A stretch of 64,000 bases of DNA from Xylocopa sonorina (lineage: Eukaryota > Arthropoda > Insecta > Hymenoptera > Apidae), in NCBI RefSeq assembly GCF_050948175.1, contig NW_027490163.1, forward strand, positions 992,001 to 1,056,000, read 5' to 3'. Shown in pieces: positions 40,489 to 53,223 of this stretch. The translations under genes were made by a program, and so were the position numbers. Position 1 is the stretch's first letter, and each line of letters opens with the position of its first letter. The notes under the pieces were generated by a model, which saw only the letters and a list, made by a program, of their open reading frames with translations, was not told the DNA's origin and made no database searches.

Positions 40489-42485
40489 TTGCTTCGATAC
40501 GCAGACATCTGGAAACGCATTTCGTAGCGAGGAGGTATGGCATTTACATTCATTTGAAGTGTAAGCGAGGTATACATGCTACAACGCAATGAATATTATA
40601 TCTTATCATGAAACATAGAAATGAGATGCGATATCGCGATCTAAGAAGTGTCACAACTCCAATTCTGCGATACGAAGACATCTGCAATCGCCATTTCCTA
40701 GCAAGGAAGTGTCGCATTTACATTCATTTGAAGTGAATAAGAGGTATAAGTGATACTTCGTAATGAATAATAGATCTTATCACGAAACATAGAAATAAGA
40801 TGCGATATGGTGTTTTAGGAATCTTTAGAACTCTATTGCTTCGATACGTAGACATTTGCAAACGCTATTACCTAGCAAGGAAGTGTCGCATTTACATTCT
40901 TTTGAAAGGAATACGATGTATACATGACGCTTCGCAATGAATATTATATCTTATCATAAAACGTAGAAATACGATGCGACATCCCGTTATAAAGAACATT
41001 ATAACTCTATTGCTTCGATACGTAGACATCTGCAAACGCTATTTCCTAGCAAGGAATTGTCGCATTTACATTCATTTGAAGTTTAAGCGAGGTATACATG
41101 CTACTTCGTAATGAATATTGTATCTTATCATGAAACATAGAAATGAGATGCGTCATCTCGTTTTAAGAAGCACTAGAACTCTATTGTTTCGATATGTAGA
41201 CATCTGCAAACGCTTCTTCCAAGCAAGGAAGTGTCACATTTACATTCTTTTGAAGTGAATAGGAGTTATACATGACACTTCGCAATGAATATTATACCTT
41301 ATCATGAAACATAGAAGTGAGATGCGATATAACGTTTTAAGCAGTATTAGAACTCTATTGCTACGAGACGTAGATATCTGGAGACGCTATTTCCTAGCAA
41401 GGAAGTGTCGCATTTACATTCCTCTGAAGTGAATACGAAGCATACATGACACTTCGCAATGAATATTATATCTTATCATGAAACATAGAAATGTGATGCT
41501 ATATCGCGTTTAAAGAAGTGTCAGAACTCTATTTCTACGATACAAAGACACCTGCAAACGCTATTTCCTAGCAAGGAAGTGTCGCTTTTACATTCTTTTG
41601 AAGTGAATACGAGGTATACATGACATTTCGCAATGGATATTATGTCTTATCATGAAACATAGAAATATGATGCGACATCACGTTTTAAGAAGCATTAGAA
41701 GTCTATTGCCTCGATACGCGGACATCTGCAAACGCTATTTCCTAGCAAGGAAGTGTCGCACTTACATTCTTTTGAAGTGAATACGAGGTATACATGACAC
41801 TTCGCAATGAATATTATATCTTATCATGAAACATAGAAGGGGGATGCGATATCGCGTTGTAAGAAGCATTAAACTCTATGGCCTCTATGCGGAGACATCT
41901 GCAAATGCTATTTCCTGGCATGGAAGTGTCGCACTTACATTCTTTTGAAGTGAATACGAGGTATACATGACACTTCGCAATGAACATTATATCTTATCAT
42001 GAAACATACAAGTGAGATGCGATATAGCGTTATAAGAAGCATTAGAACTCTATTGCCTCGACGCGTAGACATCTGCAGACGCTATTTCCTAGCATCGAAG
42101 TGTCACATTTACATTCATTTGTAGTGAATACGAGGAATAAGTGACACTTCGCAATGGATATTATATCTTATCATGAAACATAGAAATGAGATGCGATATC
42201 GCATTTTAAGAAGCATTAGAACTCTATTGCCTCGATACGTAGACATCTGCAAACGCTATTTCCTAGCAAGGCATAGTCGCATTTACATTCATTTGAAGTG
42301 AATACGAGGTATACATGACAATTCGCAATGAATATTATACCTTATCATGAAACATAGAAGTGAGATGCGAAATCGCGTTTTAAGAAGCATTAGAACTCTA
42401 TTACTTCGATACGTAGACATCTGCAAAATCTATTTCCTAGCAAGGAAGTGTCGCATTTACATTCGTTTGGAGTGAATAGGAGGTA
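40489..42485. repeat. Domain C unit 3: truncated copy
   Basis: The unit follows unit 2 at offset 7098 to about 41750, then jumps to the GAAGGGGGATGCG monomer (41839 here, 29020 in unit 1), a loss of 1898 bp (11 monomers, including short ones). A second loss of 521 bp brings AAAATCTATTTCC directly next to the GAATAGGAGGTATGCATGAC joint near 42481. From there it becomes the 12-monomer repeat. Confidence 0.8.
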
Positions 42486-44573
42486 TGCATGACACTTCGC
42501 AATGAATATTATATCTTATCACGAAACATAGAAATGAAATGCGACATCTCGTTATAAGAAGCATTAGGACTCTATTGCCTCAATGCGGAGATATCTGCAA
42601 GGGCTATTTCCTAGCATGGAAATGTCGCATTTAGATTCCTTTGAAGTGAATTCGAGGTATACATGACACTTCGGAATGAATATTATATCTTATCATGAAT
42701 CATAGAAGTGAGATGCGATATCGCGTTGTAAGAAGCATTTGAACCGTTTTGCCTCGACGCGTAGACATCTGCAGACGCTATTTGCTAGCATGGAAGTGTC
42801 GCATTTACATTCTTTTGAAGTGAGTACGAGGTATACATGACACTTCGCAATGAATAAAATATCTTATCTTGAAGCATAGAAATGAGATGCAATATCGCGT
42901 ATTGAGAAGCATTAGAACACTATTGCTTCGAAACGTAGACATCTGCAAGCGCTATTTCCTAGCAAGGAAGATTCGCATTTACATTCTTTTGAAGTGAATA
43001 CGAGGTATACATGACACTTCGCAATGAATATTATATCTTACCATGAAGCATCTAAGTGAGATGCGATATCGAGATTTAAGTAGCATTAGAACTCTATTGC
43101 TACGATACGTAGATATCTGAATACGCCATTTCCTAGCAAGGATGTGATGCATTTACATTCGTTTGGAGAGAATACGAGGTATAAATGACACTTCGCAATG
43201 AATATTATATCTTATCATGAAGCATAGAAGAGAGATGCGATATCGCGTTCTAAGAAGCATTAGAATTCTATGGCCTCGATGCGGAGACATCTGCAAACGC
43301 TATTTCCTAGCATGGAAGTGTCGCACTTACATTCTTTTGAAGTGAATACGATGTATACGTGACACTTCGCAATGAATATTATATCTTATCACGAAACATG
43401 TAAATGAGGTGTCATATCGCGATCTAAGTAGCATTAGAACGCTATTGCTACGATACGTAGACATCAGCAAACGCTATTTCCTAGCAAGCAATAGTCGCAC
43501 TTACATTCTTTTGAAGTGAATACGAGGTGTACATGACACTTCGCGATGAATATTATATCTTATCACGAAACATATAAATGAGATGCGATATCGAGATTTA
43601 AGTAGCATTAGAACTCTATTGCTACGATACTTAGGCATCTGCGAACGCTATGCCCTAGAAAGGAATAGTCGCATTTACATTCGTTTGGAGTGAATACGAG
43701 GTACACATGACACTTCGCAGTGAATATTATATCTTATCATGAAACATAGAAGAGAGATGCGATATCGCGTTCTAAGAAGCATTAAAACTCTATGGCCTCG
43801 ATGCGGAGACATCTGCAAACGCTATTTCCTAGCAAGCAATAGTCGCATTTACATTCTTTTGAAATGAATTCGAGGATTACATGACACTTCGGAATGAATA
43901 TTATAACTTATCGCGAAACATAAAAATGTGATGCGATATCGCGATCTAAGAAGCATTAGAACTCTATTGCCTCGACGCATAGACATCTGCAGACGCTATT
44001 TCCTAGCATGGAAGTGTCGCATTTTCATTCTTTTGTAGTGAATGCGAGGTATACATGACACTTCGCAATTAATATTATAACTTATCACGAAACATAGAAA
44101 TGAGATGCGATATCGCGATCTAAGGAGCATTAGAACTCTATTGCTACGATACTTAGGCATCTGCGAACGCTATGCCCTAGAAAGGAATAGTCGCATTTAC
44201 ATTCTTTTGAGGTGAATACGAGGTATACATGACACTCAGCAATGAAAATTATATCTTATCATGAAACATAGAAGTGAGATGCGATATCGCGTATTAAGAA
44301 GCATTAGAACCCTGTTGCCTCGATGTGGAGATATCTGCAAACGCTATTTCCTAGCAAGCAATAGTCGTATTTACATTCTTTTGAAATGAATTCGAGGTTT
44401 ACATGACACATCGGAATGAATATTATAACTTATCACGAAACATAAAAATGAGGTGCGATATCGCGATCTAAGAAGCATTAGAACTCTAGTGCTACGATAC
44501 GTAGGCATCTGCAAACGCTATGCCCTAGCAAGGAAGTGTCGCATTTACATTCGTTTGGAGTGAATAGGAGGTA
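42486..44573. repeat. 12-monomer repeat, copy 1 (2088 bp)
   Basis: The copy begins at the GGAGGTATGCATGAC joint, which recurs at 44574 (12 x 174 = 2088 exactly). The first monomers continue the C unit (compare 30188 onward). The monomers from about 44290 to 44573 are of D type (CCCTGTTGCCTCGATGTGG, CATCGGAATG). This unit is therefore a C/D hybrid that was then duplicated. Confidence 0.8.
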
Positions 44574-46139
44574 TGCATGACACTTCGCAATGAATATTAT
44601 ATCTTATCACGAAACATAGAAATGAAATGCGACATCTCGTTATAAGAAGCATTAGGACTCTATTGCCTCAATGCGGAGATATCTGCAAGGGCTATTTACT
44701 AGCATGGAAATGTCGCATTTAGATTCCTTTGAAGTGAATTCGAGGTATACATGACACTTCGGAATGAATATTATATCTTATCATGAATCATAGAAGTGAG
44801 ATGCGATATCGCGTTGTAAGAAGCACTAGAACCGTTTTGCCTCGACGCGTAGACATCTGCAGACGCTATTTGCTAGCATGGAAGTGTCGCATTTACATTC
44901 TTTTGAAGTGAATACGAGGTATACATGACACTTCGCAATGAATAAAATATCTTATCTTGAAGCATAGAAATGAGATGCAATATCGCGTATTGAGAAGCAT
45001 TAGAACACTATTGCTTCGAAACGTAGACATCTGCAAGCGCTATTTCCTAGCAAGGAAGATTCGCATTTACATTCTTTTGAAGTGAGTACGAGGTATACAT
45101 GACACTTCGCAATGAATATTATATCTTATCATGAAGCATATAAGTGAGATGCGATATCGAGATTTAAGTAGCATTAGAACTCTATTGCTACGATACGTAG
45201 ATATCTGAATACGCCATTTCCTAGCAAGGATGTGATGCATTTACATTCGTTTGGAGAGAATACGAGGTATAAATGACACTTCGCAATGAATATTATATCT
45301 TATCATGAAGCATAGAAGAGAGATGCGATATCGCGTTCTAAGAAGCATTAGAATTCTATGGCCTCGATGCGGAGACATCTGCAAACGCTATTTCCTAGCA
45401 TGGAAGTGTCGCACTTACATTCTTTTGAAGTGAATACGATGTATACGTGACACTTCGCAATGAATATTATATCTTATCACGAAACATGTAAATGAGGTGT
45501 CATATCGCGATTTAAGTAGCATTAGAACGCTATTGCTACGATACGTAGACATCTGCAAACGCTATTTCCTAGCAAGCAATAGTCGCACTTACATTCTTTT
45601 GAAGTGTATACGAGGTGTACATGACACTTCGCGATGAATATTATATCTTATCACGAAACATATAAATGAGATGCGATATCGAGATTTAAGTAGCATTAGA
45701 ACTCTATTGCTACGATACTTAGGCATCTGCGAACGCTATGCCCTAGAAAGGAATAGTCGCATTTACATTCGTTTGGAGTGAATACGAGGTACACATGACA
45801 CTTCGCAGTGAATATTATATCTTATCATGAAACATAGAAGAGAGATGCGATATCGCGTTCTAAGAAGCATTAAAACTCTATGGCCTCGATGCGGAGACAT
45901 CTGCAAACGCTATTTCCTAGCAAGCAATAGTCGCATTTACATTCTTTTGAAATGAATTCGAGGATTACATGACACTTCGGAATGAATATTATAACTTATC
46001 GCGAAACATAGAAATGTGATGCGATATCGCGATCTAAGAAGCATTAGAACTCTATTGCCTCGACGCATAGACATCTGCAGACGCTATTTCCTAGCATGGA
46101 AGTGTCGCATTTTCATTCTTTTGTAGTGAATGCGAGGTA
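44574..46139. repeat. 12-monomer repeat, copy 2 (nine monomers)
   Basis: The copy follows copy 1 at offset 2088 through the GCATTTTCATTC / TGTAGTGAATGCGAGG joint at 46140 (equivalent to 44052). It then leaves for a monomer with CATACAATTGAG. Sporadic substitutions such as CATAGAAATGTG for CATAAAAATGTG near 46008 distinguish the copies. Confidence 0.8.
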
Positions 46140-46487
46140 TACATGACACTTCGCAATGAATATTATATCTTATCACGAAACATACAATTGAGATGCGATA
46201 TCGCGATTTAAGTAGCATTAGAACTCTATTGTTACGATACGTAGACATCTGAATACGCTATTTCCTAGCAAGGAAGTGTCGCATTTTCATTCTTTTGAAG
46301 TGAATACGAGGTGTACATGACACCTCGCAATGAATATTATATCTTATCACGAAACATAGAAATGAAATGCGACATCTCGTTTTAAGAAGCATTAGGACTC
46401 TATTGCCTCAATGCGGAGATATCTGCAAGGGCTATTTCCTAGCATGGAAATGTCGCATTTAGATTCCTATGAAGTGAATTCGAGGAT
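46140..46487. repeat. Two junction monomers before domain D
   Basis: The first monomer (CATACAATTGAG, CTATTGTTACGATACG) is the type that follows ACACTCAGC monomers in domain C. The second, with ACACCTCGC and GAAATGCGACATCTCG, leads into the GAGGATTACATGAC joint that opens domain D. Confidence 0.65.
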
Positions 46488-47357
46488 TACATGACACTTC
46501 GGAATGAATATCATAACTTATCTCGAAACATAGAAATGAGATGCGATATCGCGATCTAAGGAGCATTAGAACTCTATTGCTACGATACGTAGGCATCTGC
46601 AAACGCTATTTCCTAGCAAGCAATAGTGGCATTTACATTCTTTTGAAGTGAATACGAGGTATACGTGACACTTCGGAATGAATATTATATCTTATCTCGA
46701 AACATAGAAATGAGATGCGATATCGCGATCTAAGAAGCATTTGAACTCTATTGTTACGATACGTAGGCATCTGAATACCCTATTTCCTAGCAAGGAATAG
46801 TTGCATTTACATTCTCTAGAAGTGAATACGAGGTATACATGACACTTCACAATGAACATTATATCTTATCATGTAACATATAAGTGAGATGCGATATCGC
46901 GTATTAAGAAGCATTAGAACCCTGTTGCCTCGATGTGGAGATATCTGCAAACGCTATTTCCTAGCAAGCAATAGTCGTATTTACATTCTTTTGAAATGAA
47001 TTCGAGGTTTACATGACACATCGGAATGAATATTATAACTTATCACGAAACATAAAAATGAGATGCGATATCGCGATCTAAGAAGCATTAGAACTCTAGT
47101 GCTACGATACGTAGGCATCTGCAAACGCTATGCCCTAGCAAGGAAGTGTCGCATTTACATTCGTTTGGAGTGAATAGGAGGTATGCATGACACTTCGCAA
47201 TGAATATTATATCTTATCACGAAACATAGAAATGAAATGCGACATCTCGTTTTAAGAAGCATTAGGACTCTATTGCCTCAATGCGGAGATATCTGCAAGG
47301 GCTATTTCCTAGCATGGAAATGTCGCATTTAGATTCCTATGAAGTGAATACGAGGTA

Positions 47358-48042
47358 TACATGACACTTCGCAGTGAATATTATATCTTATCACGAAACA
47401 TAGAAATGAGATGCGATATCGCGTTTTAAGTAGCATTAGAACTCTATTGCTACGATACGTAGACATCTGAATACGCTATTTCCTAGCAAGGAGGATTCGC
47501 ATTTACATTCATTTGAATACGAGATATACATGACACTTCACAATGAACATTATATCTTATCATGTAACATATAAGTGAGATGCGATATCGCATCTTAAGA
47601 AGCATTAGGACTCTATTGCCTCAATGCGGATATATCTACAAGGGCTTTTCGTAGCATGGAAATGTCGCATTTAGATTCCTATGAAGTGAATACGAGGTAT
47701 ACATGACACTTCGCAGTGAATATTATATCTTATCACGAAACATAGAAATGAGATGCGATATCGCGTTTTAAGTAGCATTAGAACTCTATTGCTACGATAC
47801 GTAGACATCTGAATACGCTATTTCCTAGCAAGGAGGATTCGCATTTACATTCATTTGAATACGAGATATACATGACACTTCACAATGAACATTATATCTT
47901 ATCATGTAACATATAAGTGAGATGCGATATCGCATCTTAAGAAGCATTAGGACTCTATTGCCTCAATGCGGATATATCTACAAGGGCTATTTCCTAGCAT
48001 GGAAATGTCGCATTTAGATTCCTTTGAAGTGAATTCGAGGTA
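47358..48042. repeat. Tandem dimers of 342 and 343 bp
   Basis: Each dimer pairs a 169-bp monomer starting CAGTGAATATT with a 173- or 174-bp monomer starting CACAATGAAC. Joints are at 47358, 47527, 47700, 47869 and 48043. The 169-bp monomers read TTTGAATACGAG in place of TTTGAAGTGAATACGAG, a loss of 5 bp between GAA words. The first dimer has also lost one base in AGGGCTTTTCGTAGC. A third, near-identical dimer occupies 51339-51681. Confidence 0.85.
47578..47595. other. 18-bp perfect palindrome
   Basis: AGATGCGATATCGCATCT is its own reverse complement. It arises where the common core TGCGATATCGCG is followed by CATCTTAAG. The same 18-mer occurs at 47920-47937, 51216-51233 and 51559-51576, always in the CACAATGAAC / ATGTAACATATAAG monomer of the dimers. 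Most other monomers keep only the inner 10 bp (GCGATATCGC). Confidence 0.95.
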
Positions 48043-51000
48043 TACATGACACTTCGGAATGAATATTATAACTTATCACGAAACATAGAAATGAGATGCG
48101 ATATCGCAATCTAAGAAGCATTAGAACTCTATTGCTACGATACGTAGGCATCTGCAAACGCTATTCCCTAGCAAGGGAGTGTCGCATTTACATTCGTTTG
48201 GAGTGAATAGGAGGTATGCACGACACTTCGCAATGAATATTATATCTTATCACGATACATAGAAATGAAATGCGACATCTCGTTTTAAGAAGCATTAGGA
48301 CACTATTGCTACGATACGCAGACATCTGAATACGCTATTTCCTAACAAGGAAGTGTCGCATTTACATTCTCTTGAAGTGAATACGAGGTGTACATGACAC
48401 CCCGCAGTGAATATTATATCTTATCACGAAACATAGAAATGAGATGCGATATCGCGTTTTAAGTAGCATTAGAAGTCTATTGCTACGATACGTAGACATC
48501 TGAATACGCTATTTGCTAGCAAGGAAGATTCGCATTTACATACTTTTGAATACGAGGTATACATGACACTTCACAATGAACATTATATCTTACCATGTAA
48601 CATATAAGTGAGATGCGATATCGCGTCTTAAGAAGCATTAGGACTCTATTGCCTCAATGCGGATATATCTGCAAGGGCTATTTCCTAGCATGGAAATGTC
48701 GCATTTAGATTCCTTTGAAGTGAATTCGAGGTATACATGACACTTCGGAATTAATATTATAACTTATCACGAAACATAGAAATGAGATGCGATATCGCGA
48801 TCTAAGCAGCATTAGAAGTCTATTGCTACGATACGTAGGCATCTGCAAACGCTATTTCCTAGCAAGGAGGATTCGCATTTACATTCTTTTGAAGCGAATA
48901 CGAGGTATACATGACACATCACAATGAACATTATATTTTATCATGTAACATATAAGTGAGATGCGATATCGCGTCTTAAGAAGCATTAGAACCCTGTTGC
49001 CTCGATGTGGAGATATCTGCAAACGCTATTTCCTAGAAAGCAAAAGTCGCATTTACATTCTTTTGAAATGAATTCGAGGTTTACATGACACTTCGGAATG
49101 AATATTATAACTTATCACGAAACATAAAAATGTGATGCGATATCGCGATCTAAGAAGCATTAGAACTCTATTGCCTCGACGCATAGACATCTGCAGACGC
49201 TATTTCCTAGCATGGAAGTGTCGCATTTTCATTCTTTTGTAGTGAATGCGAGGTATACATGACACTTCGCAATTAATATTATAACTTATCACGAAACATA
49301 GAAATGAGATGCGATATCGCGATCTAAGGAGCATTAGAACTCTATTGCTACGATACTTAGGCATCTGCGAACGCTATGCCCTAGAAAGGAATAGTCGCAT
49401 TTACATTCTTTTGAGGTGTATACGAGGTATACATGACACTCAGCAATGAATATTATATCTTATCATGAAACACAGAAATGAGATGCGATATCGCGATATA
49501 AGAAGCAATAGAACTCTATTGCTACGATACGTAGGCATCTGCAAACGCTATTTCCTAGCAAGGAATAGTCGCATTTACATTCTTTTGAAGTGAATTCCAG
49601 GTATACATGACACTTCGCAATGAATATTATATCTTATCACGAAACATACAATTGAGATGCGATATCGCGATTTAAGTAGCATTAGAACTCTATTGCTACG
49701 ATACGTAGACATCTGAATACGCTATTTCCAAGCAAGGAAGTGTCGCATTTTCATTCTTTTGAAGTGAATACGAGGTGTACATGACACCTCGCAATGAATA
49801 TTATATCTTATCACGAAACATAGAAATTGGTTGCGATATCGCGATTTAAGTAGCATTAGAACTCTGTTCCTACAGTACGTAGACATCTGAGTACGCTATT
49901 TCCTAGCAAGTAATAGTCGCATTTGCATTCTTTTGAAGTGAATTCGAGGTATACATTACACCTCGGAATGAATGTTATAACTTATCATGAAACATAGAAA
50001 TGAGATGCGATATCGCGATATAAGAAGCATTAGAACTCTATTGCTACGATACGTAGGCATCTGCAAACGCTATTTCCTAGCAAGGAATAGTCGCATTTAC
50101 ATTCTTTTGAAGTGAATTCGAGGTTTACATGACACTTCGGAATGAATATTATAACATATCACGGAACATAGAAATGAGATGCGATATCGCGATCTAAGAA
50201 GCATTAGAACTCTATTTCTACGATACGTAGACATCTGCAAACGCTATTTCCTAGCAAGCAATAGTCGCATTTACATTCTTTTGAAGTGAATTCGAGGTTT
50301 ACATGACACTTCGGAATGAATATCATAACTTATCACGAAACATAGAAATGAGATGCGATATCGCGATCTAAGCAGCATTCGAACTCTATTGCTACGATAC
50401 GTAGGCATCTGCAAACGCTATTTCCTAGCAAGCAATAGTCGCATTTACATTCTTTTGAAGTGAATACGAGGTATACATGACACTTCGGAATGAATATTAT
50501 AACTTATCACGAAACATAGAAATGAGATGCGATATCGCGATCTAAGAAGCATTTGAACTCTATTGCTACGATACGTAGGCATCTGAATACCCTATTTCCT
50601 AGCAAGGAATAGTTGCATTTACATTCTCTAGAAGTGAATACGAGGTATACATGACACTTCACAATGAACATTATATCTTATCATGTAACATATACGTGAG
50701 ATGCGATATCGCGTATTAAGAAGCATTAGAACCCTGTTGCCTCGATGTGGAGATATCTGCAAACGCTATTTCCTAGCAAGCAAAAGTCGCATTTACATTC
50801 TTTTGAAGTGAATTCGAGGTTTACATGACACTTCGGTATGAATATTATAACATATCACGAAACATAAAATTGAAATGCGATATCGCGATCTAAGAAGCAT
50901 TAGAACTCTATTGCTACGATACGTAGGCATCTGCAAACGCTATGCACTAGCAGGGAAGTGTCGCATTTACATTCGTTTGGAGTGAATAGGAGGTATGCAT

Positions 51001-52203
51001 GACACTTCGCAATGAATATTATATCTTATCACAAAGCATAGAAATGAAATGCGACATCTCGTTTTAAGAAGCATTAGGACACTATTGCTACGATACGTAG
51101 ACATCTGAATACGCTATTTCCTAGAAAGGAAGATTCGCATTTACATTCTTTTGAATACGAGATATACATGACACTTCACAATGAACATTATATCTTATCA
51201 TGTAACATATAAGTGAGATGCGATATCGCATCTTAAGAAGCAATAGGACTCTATTGCCTCAATGCGGATATATCTACAAGGGCTATTTCCTAGCATGGAA
51301 ATGTCGCATTTAGATTCCTATGAAGTGAATACGAGGTATACATGACACTTCGCAGTGAATATTATATCTTATCACGAAACATAGAAATGAGATGCGATAT
51401 CGCGTTTTAAGTAGCATTAGAACTCTATTGCTACGATACGTAGACATCTGAATACGCTATTTCCTACCAAGGAGGATTCGCATTTACATTCATTTGAATA
51501 CGAGATATACATGACACTTCACAATGAACATTATATCTTATCATGTAACATATAAGTGAGATGCGATATCGCATCTTAAGAAGCATTAGGACTCTATTGC
51601 CTCAATGCGGATATATCTACAAGGGCTATTTCCTAGCATGGAAATGTCGCATTTAGATTCCTTTGAAATGAATTCGAGGTATACATGACACTTCGGAATG
51701 AATATTATAACTTATCACGAAACATAGAAATGAGATGCGATATCGCAATCTAAGAAGCATTAGAAATCTATTGCTACGATACGTAGGCATCTGCAAACGC
51801 TATGCCCTAGCAAGGAAGTGTCGCATTTACATTCGTTTGGAGTGAATAGGAGGTATGCACGACACTTCGCAATGAATATTATATCTTATCACGAAACATA
51901 GAAATGAAATGCGACATCTCGTTTTAAGAAGCATTAGGACACTATTGCTACGATACGCAGACATCTGAATACGCTATTTCCAAACAAGGAAGTGTCGCAT
52001 TTACATTCTCTTGAAGTGAATACGAGGTGTACATGACACCTCGCAATGAATATTATATCTTATCACGAAACATAGAAATGGGATGCGATATCGCGGTTTA
52101 AGTAGCATTAGAACTCTATTGCTACGATACGTAGACATCTGCAAACGCTATTTCCTAGCAAGCAATAGTCGCATTTACATTCTTTTGAAGTGAATTCGAG
52201 GAT

Positions 52204-53223
52204 TACATGACACTTCGGAATGAATATCATAACTTTTCTCGAAACATAGAAATGAGATGCGATATCGCGATCTAAGCAGCATTAGAACTCTATTGCTACG
52301 ATACGTAGGCATCTGCAAACGCTATTTCCTAGCAAGCAATAGTGGCATTTACATTCTTTTGAAGTGATTACGAGGAATACGTGACACTTCGGAATGAATA
52401 TTATATCTTATCTCGAAACATAGAAATGAGATGCGATATCGCGATCTAAGAAGCATTTGAACTCTATTGTTACGATACGTAGGCATCTGAATACCCTATT
52501 TCCTAGCAAGGAATAGTTGCATTTACATTCTCTAGAAGTGAATACGAGGTATACGTGACACTTCACAATGAACATTATATCTTATCATGTAACATATAAG
52601 TGAGATGCGATATCGCGTATTAAGAAGCATTAGAACCCTGTTGCCACGATGTGGAGATATCTGCAAACGCTATTTCCTAGCAAGCAATAGTCGTATTTAC
52701 ATTCTTTTGAAATGAATTCGAGGTTTACATGACACATCGGAATGAATATTATAACTTATCACGAAACATAAAAATGAGATGCGATATCGCGATCTAAGAA
52801 GCATTAGAACTCTAGTGCTACGATACGTAGGCATCTGCAAACGCTATGCCCTAGCAAGGAAGTGTCGCATTTACATTCGTTTGGAGTGAATAGGAGGTAT
52901 GCATGACACTTCGCAATGAATATTATATCTTATCACGAAACATAGAAATGAAATGCGACATCTCGTTCTAAGCAGCATTAGGACTCTATTGCCTCAATGC
53001 GGAGATATCTGCAAGGGCTATTTCCTAGCATGGAAATGTCGCATTTAGATTCCTATGAAGTGAATACGAGGTATACATGACACTTCGCAGTGAATATTAT
53101 ATCTTATCACGAAACATAGAAATGAGATGCGATATCGCGTTTTAAGTAGCATTAGAACTCTATTGCTACGATACGTAGACATCTGAATACGCTATTTCCT
53201 AGCAAGGAGGATTCGCATTTACA
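52204..53223. repeat. Domain D unit 2: partial copy, about six monomers
   Basis: The copy is collinear with 46488-47507 at offset 5716, with occasional changes such as GATTACGAGGAATACGTGAC near 52370. It ends at the CATTTACATTC joint, where unit 1 enters the 169-bp monomer but this copy reads TTTTGAAGCGAATACGAGG and continues into domain E. Confidence 0.8.

Larger units (their letters stand above)
46488..52203. repeat. Domain D unit 1: about 33 monomers, 5716 bp
   Basis: The GAGGATTACATGACACTTCG joint with ATCATAACTT at 46488 recurs at 52204, an offset of 5716 that holds for more than a kilobase. D markers are TTCGGAATG, ATAACTTATC, CACAATGAAC, ATGTAACATATAAG and GAATAGGAGGTATGCA joints. Length falls short of 33 x 174 mainly through 169-bp monomers. 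A repeat near 48311 (CGATACGCAGAC) recurs at 51950, so the domain has nested periods. Confidence 0.7.
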
